From Roseibium sp. MMSF_3412 (GTDB lineage Bacteria > Pseudomonadota > Alphaproteobacteria > Rhizobiales > Stappiaceae): 64,000 nucleotides of DNA. Every line of letters begins with the position of its first letter. The stretch's first letter is position 1. Location of the stretch: positions 62,001 through 126,000 of the forward strand of contig NZ_JASHJI010000003.1 of NCBI RefSeq assembly GCF_030733265.1. The letters are read 5' to 3'. Below, piece by piece: positions 51,637 to 61,040 of the stretch. Position numbers and translations under genes: made by a program. Under the pieces are notes generated by a model. That model did not search any database. It saw nothing but the letters and a program-made list of their open reading frames with translations, and was not told where the DNA came from.

Positions 51637-52932
51637 ATGACTGCAACCGCTGAAGCCAATGACAACCGAACATTTGAGGATGCTCCGGTGAAAGACCTTT
51701 ACGAAATCGGTGAAATTCCGCCGCTCGGTCACGTCCCGAAAAACATGTACGCCTGGGCGATCCGGCGCGAGCGTCACGGCGCGCCGGAAGATGCCATGCA
51801 GCTGGAGGTCGTGCCGACCTGGGAACTCGACAGCCACGAAGTGCTCGTCCTCGTGATGGCGGCAGGTGTCAACTACAACGGCATCTGGGCCGGTCTCGGC
51901 GAACCGATCAGCCCGTTTGACGGCCATGGCGCTCCCTATCACATCGCCGGGTCCGACGCGTCGGGGATCGTCTGGGCCGTCGGTGACAAGGTGAAGCGCT
52001 GGAAGGTCGGCGACGAGGTTGTCATTCACTGTAACCAGGACGACGGCGACGACGAGGAATGCAACGGCGGCGACCCGATGTTCTCCAACACCCAGCGCAT
52101 CTGGGGCTACGAGACACCGGATGGTTCCTTCGCGCAGTTCACCCGGGCGCAGGCCCAGCAGCTGATGCCGCGGCCCAAGCATCTGACCTGGGAAGAGGCC
52201 GCCTGCTACACGCTGACGCTCGCCACCGCCTACCGCATGTTGTTCGGGCACCATCCGCACGAACTGAAACCGGGCCAGAACGTGCTCGTCTGGGGGGCCT
52301 CCGGAGGCCTCGGCTCCTATGCGATCCAGTTGATCACGGCGGCCGGCGCCAATGCGATCGGCGTGATTTCCGACGAGGACAAGCGCCAGTTCGTCATGGA
52401 CCTCGGTGCAAAAGGCGTCATCAACCGCAAGGACTTCAACTGCTGGGGCCAGTTACCGACGGTCGGCTCGCCCGAGTACGGCGAGTGGTTCAAGGAAGCC
52501 CGCAAGTTCGGCAAGGCGATCTGGGAGTTCACCGGCAAGGGCAACAATGTCGACATCGTCTTTGAACACCCGGGAGAGGCGACCTTCCCGATCTCGACCT
52601 TCGTCTGCAAGAAGGGCGGCATGGTCGTGATCTGCGCGGGAACGTCCGGCTTCAACTGCACCTTCGACGTCCGCTACATGTGGATGCACCAGAAGCGCCT
52701 GCAGGGCTCGCATTTCGCCCATTTGAAACAGGCGGCTGCAGCCAACAAGCTGATGATCGAACGGCGCATCGACCCGTATATGTCCGAAGTGTTCCCCTGG
52801 GACCAGATCCCGAGCGCTCACACCAAGATGTGGAAGAACCAGCATGCCCCCGGCAACATGTCGGTTCTGGTCTGCGCCCCGACAACCGGGCTCAGAACGT
52901 TCGAAGACGTCCTGGAGGCTGGAAAACGCTGA
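51637..52932 (+). CDS. ccr: Crotonyl-CoA carboxylase/reductase
   Basis: A 431-aa MDR-superfamily enzyme that reductively carboxylates crotonyl-CoA with NADPH and CO2 to ethylmalonyl-CoA, the defining step of the ethylmalonyl-CoA pathway. It opens with the lid region MYAWAIRRERHGAPEDAMQ, then AAGVNYNGIWAGLGEP, the nucleotide loop VWGASGGLGSYAIQL and the CO2-pocket region containing FEHPGEATFP. GGGAGGGGATGA precedes the ATG. Length and all landmarks are normal. It is divergent from ecm; both sides share one control region. Confidence 0.97.
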   Translation: MTATAEANDNRTFEDAPVKDLYEIGEIPPLGHVPKNMYAWAIRRERHGAPEDAMQLEVVPTWELDSHEVLVLVMAAGVNYNGIWAGLGEPISPFDGHGAPYHIAGSDASGIVWAVGDKVKRWKVGDEVVIHCNQDDGDDEECNGGDPMFSNTQRIWGYETPDGSFAQFTRAQAQQLMPRPKHLTWEEAACYTLTLATAYRMLFGHHPHELKPGQNVLVWGASGGLGSYAIQLITAAGANAIGVISDEDKRQFVMDLGAKGVINRKDFNCWGQLPTVGSPEYGEWFKEARKFGKAIWEFTGKGNNVDIVFEHPGEATFPISTFVCKKGGMVVICAGTSGFNCTFDVRYMWMHQKRLQGSHFAHLKQAAAANKLMIERRIDPYMSEVFPWDQIPSAHTKMWKNQHAPGNMSVLVCAPTTGLRTFEDVLEAGKR

Positions 52933-52987
52933 CAAAGAGCTCCCTGAAAGGCTTGGGCCATAGGCCCGAACAAGCCTGATGCAGCCT

Positions 52988-53017
52988 GACCGGCCCGTTC
53001 TGCGGGCCGGTCTTTTT
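52988..53017 (+). terminator. Intrinsic terminator of ccr
   Basis: A 10-bp perfect stem GACCGGCCCG/CGGGCCGGTC with a 5-nt loop and five T residues, 56 bp after the ccr stop. Confidence 0.9.
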
Positions 53018-53203
53018 GTGAGAGCGGGGCTACGGCAAGGGAAAAAATGCGGTCATTCCGGCAACGTGAAGCACAGCTGAACGCAGATCCGGGTTCAGGA
53101 TTTACCAAATCGAACTGCAACCCGTCGTTGATCTCAAGCGAACTTTCGTCAAAACTAGGGACCAGGCACTCTCCCTTTTCCCGTCTCACTGTTTCGGTTT
53201 TAC

Positions 53204-53863
53204 GTGGCGATCAAAGACAAACTCATCCTCAGACCTGACCCTGCAAAACTTTATTTAGTGGCAATTGGCGAATCTGCGATCGTTGGCGTTGTGGCAGCCG
53301 GCGTGGCCTATTTGCTGCTTGGGCAGCTTGCTCCGAGTTTTTTCGCTGTTCCGGCGACTGGAATTGCCGTCGGCCTGCTCGTTTTTTTCAAATTGCGCCT
53401 ACCGACAGACGACACGTTCGTCGAACTAAATCGAAAAGCGATCAGGTTTGTGGAACCCCGACAGGAACAGGTTATTGCCTGGTCGGACATATCCCGCTTT
53501 ACGCTTCAGGAGGGGATCGTCGAAGATCGTCAGGGCCGGAAGCGTGTTGCCAGACACTACCTGGCCGCGCGAATTCTTGGTGCCGGCAACTCTGCTCAAC
53601 ACGAGGACGAACCAACGCAATCAGGCAGCGAAGATCTCAGGATTTCGATCGACAAGTATATTTCAAACCATCGCTATTCGAAACGTGGCGCCGACGAGGA
53701 AGCAGCCTGCAGCTCCCCGGAACGGTTTGCGGATACCGTCAATGCATGGAGAGATTTTGCTCTGAACATGGAGATTGGAAGAATTCCGACGCCAAAGGTA
53801 CAGGTCGATGACAATCACGTCACAGAGTTCATGCAGAAGATCTTCGTCAAGCTAAACACCTGA
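53204..53863 (+). CDS. Hypothetical membrane protein (219 aa)
   Basis: Not recognised. Two adjacent hydrophobic segments (about residues 17-42 and 44-63: [19 protein letters not shown] and [19 protein letters not shown]) are followed by a soluble domain resembling the beta-rich PH-like part of bacterial membrane proteins ([24 protein letters not shown]). The arrangement suggests a hairpin anchor with a cytosolic domain. The start is a GTG with no clear ribosome site. GC content is lower than in the neighbours. It precedes argG by 136 bp without obvious relation. Confidence 0.68.
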   Translation: MAIKDKLILRPDPAKLYLVAIGESAIVGVVAAGVAYLLLGQLAPSFFAVPATGIAVGLLVFFKLRLPTDDTFVELNRKAIRFVEPRQEQVIAWSDISRFTLQEGIVEDRQGRKRVARHYLAARILGAGNSAQHEDEPTQSGSEDLRISIDKYISNHRYSKRGADEEAACSSPERFADTVNAWRDFALNMEIGRIPTPKVQVDDNHVTEFMQKIFVKLNT

Positions 53864-53999
53864 CGCCGCACTTGCCTCCAGACGGCGACAATTTTGCCGA
53901 TCCGAAGGGCTTGCGCCGCGTGGGGAAACGGATAAATTGCCGCAAATTTTCAACGGTGCGGTCAATCCGCCGAAGACATCGAACTGGACGTTCCCCAAC

Positions 54000-55220
54000 A
54001 TGGCGCATGGAGATATCAAGAAAGTTGTTCTGGCCTATTCCGGTGGCCTGGACACATCCATCATTCTGAAATGGCTGCAGACCGAATTCGGCTGCGAAGT
54101 CGTCACCTTCACGGCCGACCTCGGTCAGGGTGAAGAACTGGAGCCTGCGCGCAAGAAGGCCGAAATGCTCGGCATCAAGGAAATCTACATCGATGATCTG
54201 CGCGAAGAATTCATCCGCGATTTCGTTTTCCCGATGTTCCGCGCCAACGCCGTTTATGAAGGTGTCTACCTGCTCGGCACGTCCATTGCCCGTCCGCTGA
54301 TCTCGAAACGCCTGATCGAGATCGCCGAGGAAACCGGCGCCGACGCTGTTGCCCATGGCGCGACCGGCAAGGGCAACGACCAGGTCCGTTTCGAGTTGTC
54401 GGCTTATGCGCTCAACCCGGACATCAAGGTGATCGCGCCCTGGCGCGACTGGTCGTTCAAGTCGCGCACGGATCTGCTCGATTTCGCAGAAAAGCACCAG
54501 ATCCCGGTGCCCAAGGACAAGCGCGGCGATGCCCCGTTCTCCGTGGACGCGAACATGCTGCACTCGTCTTCCGAAGGCAAGGTTCTGGAAGACCCGGCCG
54601 AGGAAGCCCCGAATTACGTGTTCCAGCGTACGGTTGATCCGACCGAAGCACCGGACGTGGTCACGGAAATCGAAATCGGCTTCGAAAAAGGCGATGCGGT
54701 CTCTCTCAACGGCGAGCAGATGTCACCGGCAACGCTGTTTGCAAAGCTCAACGACTATGGCCGCGACAACGGCATCGGCCGCCTCGACATGGTCGAAAAC
54801 CGGTTTGTCGGCATGAAGAGCCGCGGTATCTACGAGACACCGGGCGGTACGATCCTTCTGACGGCGCACCGGGCTATGGAATCGATCACGCTCGACCGCG
54901 GTGCCGCGCACCTGAAGGACGAGCTCATGCCGCGCTATTCCGAGCTGATCTACAACGGCTTCTGGTTCTCCCCGGAACGCGAGATGCTTCAGGCGCTGAT
55001 CGACAAGAGCCAGGAACATGTCACCGGCACCGTCCGATTGAAGCTCTACAAGGGCAACGTGATCCTGATCGGCCGCGCCTCGCCCTATTCGCTCTATTCG
55101 GAGGAACTGGTAACGTTTGAGGACGATCAGGGAGCGTATGACCAGAAGGATGCCGCCGGCTTCATCAAATTGAACGCCCTGCGCCTGCGCACGCTCGCCA
55201 AGCGCGATCGCCTCGGCTGA
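54000..55220 (+). CDS. argG: Argininosuccinate synthase
   Basis: A 406-aa ATP-dependent ligase joining citrulline and aspartate. It begins [20 protein letters not shown] with the PP-loop [21 protein letters not shown] and [12 protein letters not shown] are the substrate loops. The frame extends 21 codons upstream, but this ATG gives the usual N-terminus. It is followed after 9 bp by the ferredoxin-type gene. Confidence 0.97.
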   Translation: MAHGDIKKVVLAYSGGLDTSIILKWLQTEFGCEVVTFTADLGQGEELEPARKKAEMLGIKEIYIDDLREEFIRDFVFPMFRANAVYEGVYLLGTSIARPLISKRLIEIAEETGADAVAHGATGKGNDQVRFELSAYALNPDIKVIAPWRDWSFKSRTDLLDFAEKHQIPVPKDKRGDAPFSVDANMLHSSSEGKVLEDPAEEAPNYVFQRTVDPTEAPDVVTEIEIGFEKGDAVSLNGEQMSPATLFAKLNDYGRDNGIGRLDMVENRFVGMKSRGIYETPGGTILLTAHRAMESITLDRGAAHLKDELMPRYSELIYNGFWFSPEREMLQALIDKSQEHVTGTVRLKLYKGNVILIGRASPYSLYSEELVTFEDDQGAYDQKDAAGFIKLNALRLRTLAKRDRLG

Positions 55221-55229
55221 GGAAACACC

Positions 55230-55913
55230 ATGACCGAACCGGCGCTCGCGTATCTGCAAGATGATCTCGCGGCCGCCGGTTTTTTGCTGCTTGGCGGCTT
55301 CCGGCCTTCTCCGGGCGATGGCGTTCCGGACATCACCGGCGGCGCAATTGCACAGAGCCTGCTGCTGATCGGAAGCACCGGACCGTCCCTCTGGCCTCAA
55401 TTCACATCAAGTCGGGAGTTTCAGGACGGCACGCCGCATCCGATGGACCGCTATGCGAAGCAGGAGCTGTCCCGGCTCGCCACCGTTCACGGCCTTGACG
55501 TTCTGTTTCCGTTCGAAGGCCCGCCCTATTTCCCTTTCCAGCAATGGGCGCTCAAATGCGGCGGTTTTTCACAAAGCCCCCTGGGCGTGCTTGCGCATGA
55601 AACATATGGGCCCTGGACCGGGTTCCGTGCCGCCTTCCTGTCCGCTGCAGCGGTCGTCGATCAAGGTCCGCCCGCCAACGCCGGTCCTTGCGAAACCTGC
55701 CGGGACAAACCCTGTCTGAATGCCTGCCCTGTGAACGCCATTTCCGTCGAAACCGGCTATGATGTTCCTGCCTGCAAGGGCCATCTTCAAGAAAGCTCCG
55801 AGATTGCCTGCTGGTCCGGCTGCCTTGCCAGACACGCCTGTCCTTTTGGCGAAGACCACAAACCGCATCCCGACAATGCACGGTTTCACATGTCCAGCTT
55901 CATCGGGCTCTAG
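55230..55913 (+). CDS. 4Fe-4S ferredoxin-type protein (QueG-like C-terminal clusters)
   Basis: A 227-aa protein. The last third holds two cysteine groups: CETCRDKPCLNACP (C-x2-C-x4-C-x3-CP) and CWSGCLARHACPFG with an earlier CKGHL, enough for two [4Fe-4S] clusters. The N-terminal 150 residues show the YFPFQQWALKCGGFSQSPLG region. The whole resembles a shortened relative of epoxyqueuosine reductase (QueG) without its cobalamin domain being evident. GAGGAAACACC precedes the ATG. It may share the argG transcript. The electron partner and substrate are unknown. Confidence 0.8.
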   Translation: MTEPALAYLQDDLAAAGFLLLGGFRPSPGDGVPDITGGAIAQSLLLIGSTGPSLWPQFTSSREFQDGTPHPMDRYAKQELSRLATVHGLDVLFPFEGPPYFPFQQWALKCGGFSQSPLGVLAHETYGPWTGFRAAFLSAAAVVDQGPPANAGPCETCRDKPCLNACPVNAISVETGYDVPACKGHLQESSEIACWSGCLARHACPFGEDHKPHPDNARFHMSSFIGL

Positions 55914-55977
55914 TGCGGCGAATTTGAAGCTCGTTCGGACCAAGCTGCAAAATGAGTCGAGCTTCAGATTCAGGTGA

Positions 55978-57393
55978 CTAGTCGCCAAACTCCCGCTTTG
56001 CGGCGGCAAGTCTTCCTTTCGGCGTCGCATCCAGAGGCTTGAGATGCAGCCAGGCGACCTTGCCTGGCTGGAAGAGGCTCCTTGCCTTGCGCGTGAACAG
56101 CGGCGGGTGATGATCGCCGACAAGAAGGATCTCGGTCTTTCTCAGTTTCCTGTTCAGGGCGATCCGCTCGACAAGATGAGAGATGTTCAGCCATTGCTCG
56201 CTCATCAGACAAAGTTCACGATCGCCGAACACACCGCCCTCTTCGCACGCAAGTCGTTCGGGCGCTTCTCCGGGTTTGACCGGCTTGTGCGAGTTGAGCG
56301 TCAACCAGTAGACGAAGCGGGGCCGGGTCTCATCGCTCGTAAGGTAGGCCTCGACGGATCTTGCCACGTCGGTATCGCACAGCCCTTTGAAACTCAGGCC
56401 GCACCAGGGAAGTGGATCATCCGGTTTCAGCCCGACCCTGTCTTCAAGGAAATAGAGTTCCTGAAATCCGATTTTCGGAAACCAGTCCTTTCGCTCGAAG
56501 AACCGCTCCGTGAAGGCATGAAACGCGGCCGTCTTGTAACCTGATGCCGACACGCGATAGGGCAGGCAATCACTCATGTCCTTGTCGCGGAAGTCTCTGT
56601 AGTCGGCTTTCAGGTTACACAATTCACGTGCTTCGCCTGAGGTGGTCGAGCCAAAATAGTGGGTGGTTCCCTGACTGGCCGCGTATCTTTCGCGAATGCG
56701 AGCACCGAGCAGCGGACCCCAGACGAGGTCCTGATACGCCTGTGACTCAAAGGCGCCAAGACCCTCGACCATCACAATCAGAAGGTCGGGACTTTCACCG
56801 GTTTCGGTCAATTGAGTCAGACCGGTCTTGAAACTCGCCGCGTCGTCAATCGGCTCAAATGTTTCGGCAAGCCGCAGCTGCAACTGTTTCACATCTTTTG
56901 GTGGAGAGTTCAGCAGAAAATCGGCACTGCCTGCGATGATCGTGACAATAAGGACAGGCACCAGAGAAATCCGGTCACGGCTTTTCTTCAGGGCAATCAC
57001 GGTCCTGTAGGTCATCAGAAGCGTTGCGAACAGAAGGCCGAAAACAGCCAGATAAGTGAGTGATTGCAACCAATTTATTTCAAGTAAAAATTGCAATGAA
57101 TCCAGAAGCATCGGCAACGGCATCTGAAAGAAATTGGCCACGAACACTGCGGCATCCAAAAAAACTGCTATAAACAATAAAAATAAAAAAACATATCTAT
57201 TCAAAAATAAACCCGTAATACAAACGAGTATCGTTGAAAAGATAAAAACATTTCTCGGTGAGCTATAAAAATAGCTCGCGAAAACATATATTATATTCGC
57301 ATAAAATAGTGGAATTAACGCAAATTTAAGAGACTCCTTTGTTGAAATTCTGTTTTTTCGAAATTTTTCAATTACAGGTGATACAAAATTCAT
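55978..57393 (-). CDS. Membrane sulfatase/alkaline-phosphatase-fold protein (LTA-synthase/phosphoethanolamine-transferase-like)
   Basis: A 471-aa protein from the preferred ATG. The N-terminal 170 residues hold about five membrane helices. The C-terminal domain has the sulfatase-fold order DLLIVMVEGLGAFES (metal and nucleophile region), TSGEARELCNL, CDTDVARSVEAYL, VYWLTLNSHKPV and VGDHHPP (late metal ligands). It may transfer or hydrolyse a phospho-alcohol head group on envelope glycans. The 5' half of the gene is AT-rich with many ATA, AAA and TTT codons, while the 3' half has the local GC level. The stated start lacks a strong ribosome site; a TTG lies 45 bp upstream. Confidence 0.78.
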   Translation of the reverse strand: MNFVSPVIEKFRKNRISTKESLKFALIPLFYANIIYVFASYFYSSPRNVFIFSTILVCITGLFLNRYVFLFLLFIAVFLDAAVFVANFFQMPLPMLLDSLQFLLEINWLQSLTYLAVFGLLFATLLMTYRTVIALKKSRDRISLVPVLIVTIIAGSADFLLNSPPKDVKQLQLRLAETFEPIDDAASFKTGLTQLTETGESPDLLIVMVEGLGAFESQAYQDLVWGPLLGARIRERYAASQGTTHYFGSTTSGEARELCNLKADYRDFRDKDMSDCLPYRVSASGYKTAAFHAFTERFFERKDWFPKIGFQELYFLEDRVGLKPDDPLPWCGLSFKGLCDTDVARSVEAYLTSDETRPRFVYWLTLNSHKPVKPGEAPERLACEEGGVFGDRELCLMSEQWLNISHLVERIALNRKLRKTEILLVGDHHPPLFTRKARSLFQPGKVAWLHLKPLDATPKGRLAAAKREFGD

Positions 57394-57677
57394 TGGATTG
57401 CTATTTAGCTCCACATGAGTGCACGAGAGTTTTAGCAACCTAGAATTTAATCAAGAGTAAAAACTATAAAAAATTGCAAACGCAAAACGTGTAAAATACA
57501 ACCTTTTTGATACAGGGCATTTTTCAGCAATTTTCGGCAGTTTTCGGGTGTTGTCGCGCTGAAATGTCAGATTTGCAGTCGGCGCAGCATCGGGCCTGAT
57601 CTTTGACGCCGCCCCACCCGGAAGGGCACACACAACCCGGAAATCGGCAATCCGCGCAAACGCGGATCGAACGCGCC

Positions 57678-58190
57678 TCAATCGATCCGGACAACCCCGT
57701 CCTGGTCCGGACAGGTCGCAAGCGCGTCCAGTGCCGTGCGGCCATCACCGAGCGGTGCGTCCGGCCAGATTTCGGCGAGCGGGATGAGCACGAACGCGCG
57801 GTCCCCCATCCTGGGATGCGGCACGTCGAGATTGTCTTCCTGTACCTTCCGGATGCCGTAGATCAACAGATCGACATCAATGATCCGGGGTCCCCAGCGC
57901 ACATCGCGAACGCGGCCCAGTTCCTTTTCGACGCCAAGACAGCGCTGCAGCAGGTCCTGCGGACTCAAATAGGTATCCAGAACCACACAGATATTGACGT
58001 AGTCATCCTGCGGCACCGGCCCCCACGGTGGTGTCCGGTAGTTCGCGGAACGCGCGACCAGCGTGATGCCCGTCGTCTCTTCAAGCAGGCGCACGGCGGC
58101 ATCGAGATTGGCCCTGGGATCACCCAGGTTGGAGCCGAGCCCGAGAGCGCATCTTGTCGGAGCATCAGGGGTGGTATCGGAAAATGTCAT
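57678..58190 (-). CDS. folK: 2-amino-4-hydroxy-6-hydroxymethyldihydropteridine diphosphokinase
   Basis: A 170-aa HPPK that pyrophosphorylates 6-hydroxymethyldihydropterin before dihydropteroate synthase. Signature segments are ALGLGSNLGDPRANLDAAV, NYRTPPWGPVPQDDYVN and RWGPRIIDVDLLIYG with its metal aspartates, then VPHPRMGDRAFVLIPL. The ATG at 58190 abuts the folP stop (1-bp spacer), so the two are coupled. The frame extends into folP but is not needed. folB is not adjacent. Confidence 0.95.
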   Translation of the reverse strand: MTFSDTTPDAPTRCALGLGSNLGDPRANLDAAVRLLEETTGITLVARSANYRTPPWGPVPQDDYVNICVVLDTYLSPQDLLQRCLGVEKELGRVRDVRWGPRIIDVDLLIYGIRKVQEDNLDVPHPRMGDRAFVLIPLAEIWPDAPLGDGRTALDALATCPDQDGVVRID

Positions 58191-58191
58191 T

Positions 58192-59010
58192 TCAGGAAGG
58201 AGCCTGTTCAAGTCGTATTGCGTCCAGCATACGCACGCAATCGGCATGTGGACCGACATCATGTGCGCGAACGATCGCCGCACCCTTCAAAAGCGCGGTC
58301 ATATGGACAGCCATCGAACCGTAGAGCCTGTCATCGGTCTCGACATTCAGGATGGCTCCGATCATCCGTTTGCGCGAGGCACCCGCCAGGATCGGCCTGC
58401 CGTGCTTTTTCAGATCCTTGAACCGGTTAAGGATGAGAAAATTCTGATCGATGGTCTTGCCGAATCCGAAACCGGGATCGAGGATCTGCTTCTCCTCCGG
58501 AATGCCCGCTGCGTGTGCCAGCCGGAGCGACGTCTCGAAGAACCGGTCGATGTCGCTCATGATATCGATGGCGCTGTCCGCCCTTTCGCGATTGTGCATC
58601 ATCACCACATGCACACCCGCCTCGGCAACCGTGTCGGCCATCAGCGGATCCCGCTGAAGGCCCCAGACATCATTGACGATCACGGCTCCCGCCGCACAGG
58701 CCCGCCGCGCGATTTCAGCCTTGTAGGTGTCGATGGACACCGGAACACCGAGATCGCAGACCGGCTCCAGCACTTGGGCAAGCCGCGCCCATTCGTCTTC
58801 CGCAGACACCGGATCGGACCCCGGCCGCGTGCTTTCCGCGCCAATGTCCAGGATGTCGGCCTTCTCGGCGATCATCGTCTTTGCGTGTGCCAGTGCCGCC
58901 TGTTCTTCATTGTGTCTGCCGCCGTCGGAAAACGAGTCGGGCGTGACGTTCAAAATGCCCATCACATGCGCACGGCCCGCCGGCAGGGCGTAGCTTGCGG
59001 CTTTCGCCAT
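58192..59010 (-). CDS. folP: Dihydropteroate synthase
   Basis: A 272-aa TIM-barrel enzyme condensing pterin pyrophosphate with p-aminobenzoate, the sulfonamide target. It shows MGILNVTPDSFSDGG, DIGAESTRPGS, the DVWGLQRDP strand, DPGFGFGKT and the late GASRKRMIG. The ATG at 59010 follows GAGGGATCTCCCG. It is followed by folK at a 1-bp spacing. Confidence 0.96.
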   Translation of the reverse strand: MAKAASYALPAGRAHVMGILNVTPDSFSDGGRHNEEQAALAHAKTMIAEKADILDIGAESTRPGSDPVSAEDEWARLAQVLEPVCDLGVPVSIDTYKAEIARRACAAGAVIVNDVWGLQRDPLMADTVAEAGVHVVMMHNRERADSAIDIMSDIDRFFETSLRLAHAAGIPEEKQILDPGFGFGKTIDQNFLILNRFKDLKKHGRPILAGASRKRMIGAILNVETDDRLYGSMAVHMTALLKGAAIVRAHDVGPHADCVRMLDAIRLEQAPS

Positions 59011-59128
59011 CGGGAGATCCCTCTTCTGTCTCGATGGACTGATGCCTGTTTGGAGAGACAGCGTCAAGCGGACCGGGCCACGCGCTCAAAAAAGATGCAG
59101 CAGTGCCGGCCCGGCTCGGTCAGGCCGG

Positions 59129-60340
59129 CTATTCGGCAGGCGCGAAATGCACCGCCCTGTTCCGGAAGTGAAGGTGCAACAGGATGCCGGCGATCGGCAT
59201 CAGCGGCAGGACCGTTGCAAGACCGATAAGCGGGTCGCCAAGCGCCGCGACAATGAGACCGGCAAGGATGCCGCCGCCGAACTGCATGAAGCCGGTCATC
59301 GCCGAAGCGGCCCCGGCAATATTGGGGAACGGCGCCATGGAATCGGTAAAGCTGGCAGGCAGCACGAACGCGAGGGCAAAAACGAACAACGCCACAGGCC
59401 CCATGACCGTTGCAACGGTCGGCTCCATCGTCAAACTCAGAACGCACATCAGCGTCGAAGAGATCACCCACAGCATCATGCCGACAGGAACGAGCCGGCG
59501 CGCTTCCACCACCTTGAGCAGGCGTCCCGTAACAATTGTTCCGACGATGAAGGAGCCGGACTGAATGATCATGGCCAGGCCGAATTGCGACGGCGACAGA
59601 CCGACATTGTTCATCAGCACGAAAGGCAGGACATTCGCAAGCGCATAGAGTCCGCCAAGTCCGCAACCGATCAGAATGCTCGGCGCGAGAAATCGCGGGT
59701 CTTTCAGAAGCGTCAGATAGTTGGTGACCAGCTGTCCCGGATTGAGATGATGCAGGCCCGGATTGGGATTGGTCTCCACCTGAAAGACGGCCACGCACAC
59801 CATCAGCACAGCGCCGTAGATCACCATGCACCAGAACACCTCCCGCCAGCTGAAAAGCTCCAGAACAAAACCGCCGATCGTCGGGGAAACGGCTGGTCCC
59901 AGAGCCAGCATCATCGCGATTGCGTTCATGATGCGCGCGGATGCCTGCCCGGTGAACTGGTCGCGCACGATTGCGCGTGAAACGGAAATGCCGACAGCCG
60001 CCCCAATGCCTTGCAGCGTCCGTGCGACGACCATGAACTCAACCGTCGGCGCGAACGTCGCCAGAAAGCTGGAGGCAAGATAGAGACTGAGGAAGGCCAG
60101 CGTTGCGCGCTTGCGCCCGAAAGCATCGGAAAGCGGGCCGCAGATCAGCTGGGCGACCGCAAACCCGGCGAAATAGGCCGTCAGTGTCAGCTTGATCGCA
60201 GCTTCGTTCGTGCCGAACACCGCAACGAGCGCCGGCATGGCCGGAGTGTAGAGCGCCATCGAAATCGGGCCGATGGCAACCAGGGCCGCACCCAGAAGCG
60301 ATGTGCGCCGCGCACTCATGATGGCGTTTTGAGCGGTCAC
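59129..60340 (-). CDS. MFS transporter, Bcr/CflA drug-resistance family
   Basis: A 403-aa exporter with 12 predicted helices, opening AALVAIGPISMALYTPAMPA, with the GPLSDAFGRKRATL loop between helices 2 and 3. The GTG start at 60340 overlaps the MarR stop (GTGA), so exporter and regulator are translationally coupled, the usual arrangement for an efflux pump controlled by its own MarR repressor. The cargo is probably a toxic aromatic or drug. Confidence 0.91.
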   Translation of the reverse strand: MTAQNAIMSARRTSLLGAALVAIGPISMALYTPAMPALVAVFGTNEAAIKLTLTAYFAGFAVAQLICGPLSDAFGRKRATLAFLSLYLASSFLATFAPTVEFMVVARTLQGIGAAVGISVSRAIVRDQFTGQASARIMNAIAMMLALGPAVSPTIGGFVLELFSWREVFWCMVIYGAVLMVCVAVFQVETNPNPGLHHLNPGQLVTNYLTLLKDPRFLAPSILIGCGLGGLYALANVLPFVLMNNVGLSPSQFGLAMIIQSGSFIVGTIVTGRLLKVVEARRLVPVGMMLWVISSTLMCVLSLTMEPTVATVMGPVALFVFALAFVLPASFTDSMAPFPNIAGAASAMTGFMQFGGGILAGLIVAALGDPLIGLATVLPLMPIAGILLHLHFRNRAVHFAPAE

Positions 60341-60798
60341 TTGCGCCGTCCCGGAAGTTCCTCGGAGATCAGGCTGTCCTTCATCACCTGCAGCAGCGTC
60401 TCCAGGTGTTCCCTGTCCTGCTCGGCAATATTCTCCAAAGCCGTCGCGCGCACGGACTGCAACGCGGTTCCGATCCGTTCCAGGAGCGGATCGGCGTCTG
60501 CCGTCAGTTGCACCAGCTTTGCGCGCTTGTCACGCGGGTCGGGACAGCGCCGGATCAGACCTGCGCGCTCCAGGGAATCCAGATAGCCAACCAGCGTCAT
60601 CGGTTCGACGAACATGATATCCGCAAGCGCCGCCTGACGCTGACCCGGATTGCGCCACACATAAAACAGGGTGCGCGCCTCGCCAACCGTCAGGCCGGTC
60701 TCGACATCGGCAAGTGCCGCCTCGAAACGCCGCCTGAGCATGCGCGCGAGATCGACGACCAGCATTGTGACGCTTACATTCGGGTAGGCGATCGACAT
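60337..60798 (-). CDS. MarR-family transcriptional regulator
   Basis: A 153-aa winged-helix dimeric regulator. It shows TVGEARTLFYVWRNPGQRQA, the recognition helix ADIMFVEPMTLVGYLDSLERAGLI, the wing RRCPDPRDKRAKLVQLT, and a dimerisation tail. It is the first gene of the MarR-MFS transcript. A short inverted repeat lies 22 bp upstream of its start. Confidence 0.93.
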   Translation of the reverse strand: MSIAYPNVSVTMLVVDLARMLRRRFEAALADVETGLTVGEARTLFYVWRNPGQRQAALADIMFVEPMTLVGYLDSLERAGLIRRCPDPRDKRAKLVQLTADADPLLERIGTALQSVRATALENIAEQDREHLETLLQVMKDSLISEELPGRRK

Positions 60799-60820
60799 GA
60801 AAACCAGCAGCTTTGATTAA

Positions 60821-60833
60821 TAAGGTTCCCTTA
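60821..60833. promoter_or_regulatory. Candidate MarR operator
   Basis: TAAGG and CCTTA with a 3-bp centre, flanked by TTAA and AATTA, in the promoter region of the marR-MFS pair. Autoregulation by such a dyad is normal for MarR proteins. Confidence 0.4.
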
Positions 60834-60916
60834 CGAATTAGGGCCTGAAGACGAAGCTGTCAATGGTGAGGGACCCGACACGCGGTGCCTGTAATCCGCT
60901 GCATAACTGCATTGCA

Positions 60917-60945
60917 TTGCACAATTGACGCTCTCCACGTATAAA
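60917..60945 (+). promoter_or_regulatory. Candidate sigma-70 promoter of typA
   Basis: TTGCAC, a 17-bp spacer, then TATAAA, about 95 bp upstream of the typA start. A small hairpin GCGGG...CCCGC follows in the leader. Confidence 0.5.
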
Positions 60946-61040
60946 GGCGCCAAATTCGGCGTATATGCCGATCCCAGTTTTAAATCGTCCAGACAGACTG
61001 CGGGTCCCAATCGGGCCCGCTCTGTCTTTTGGAGCCACTC

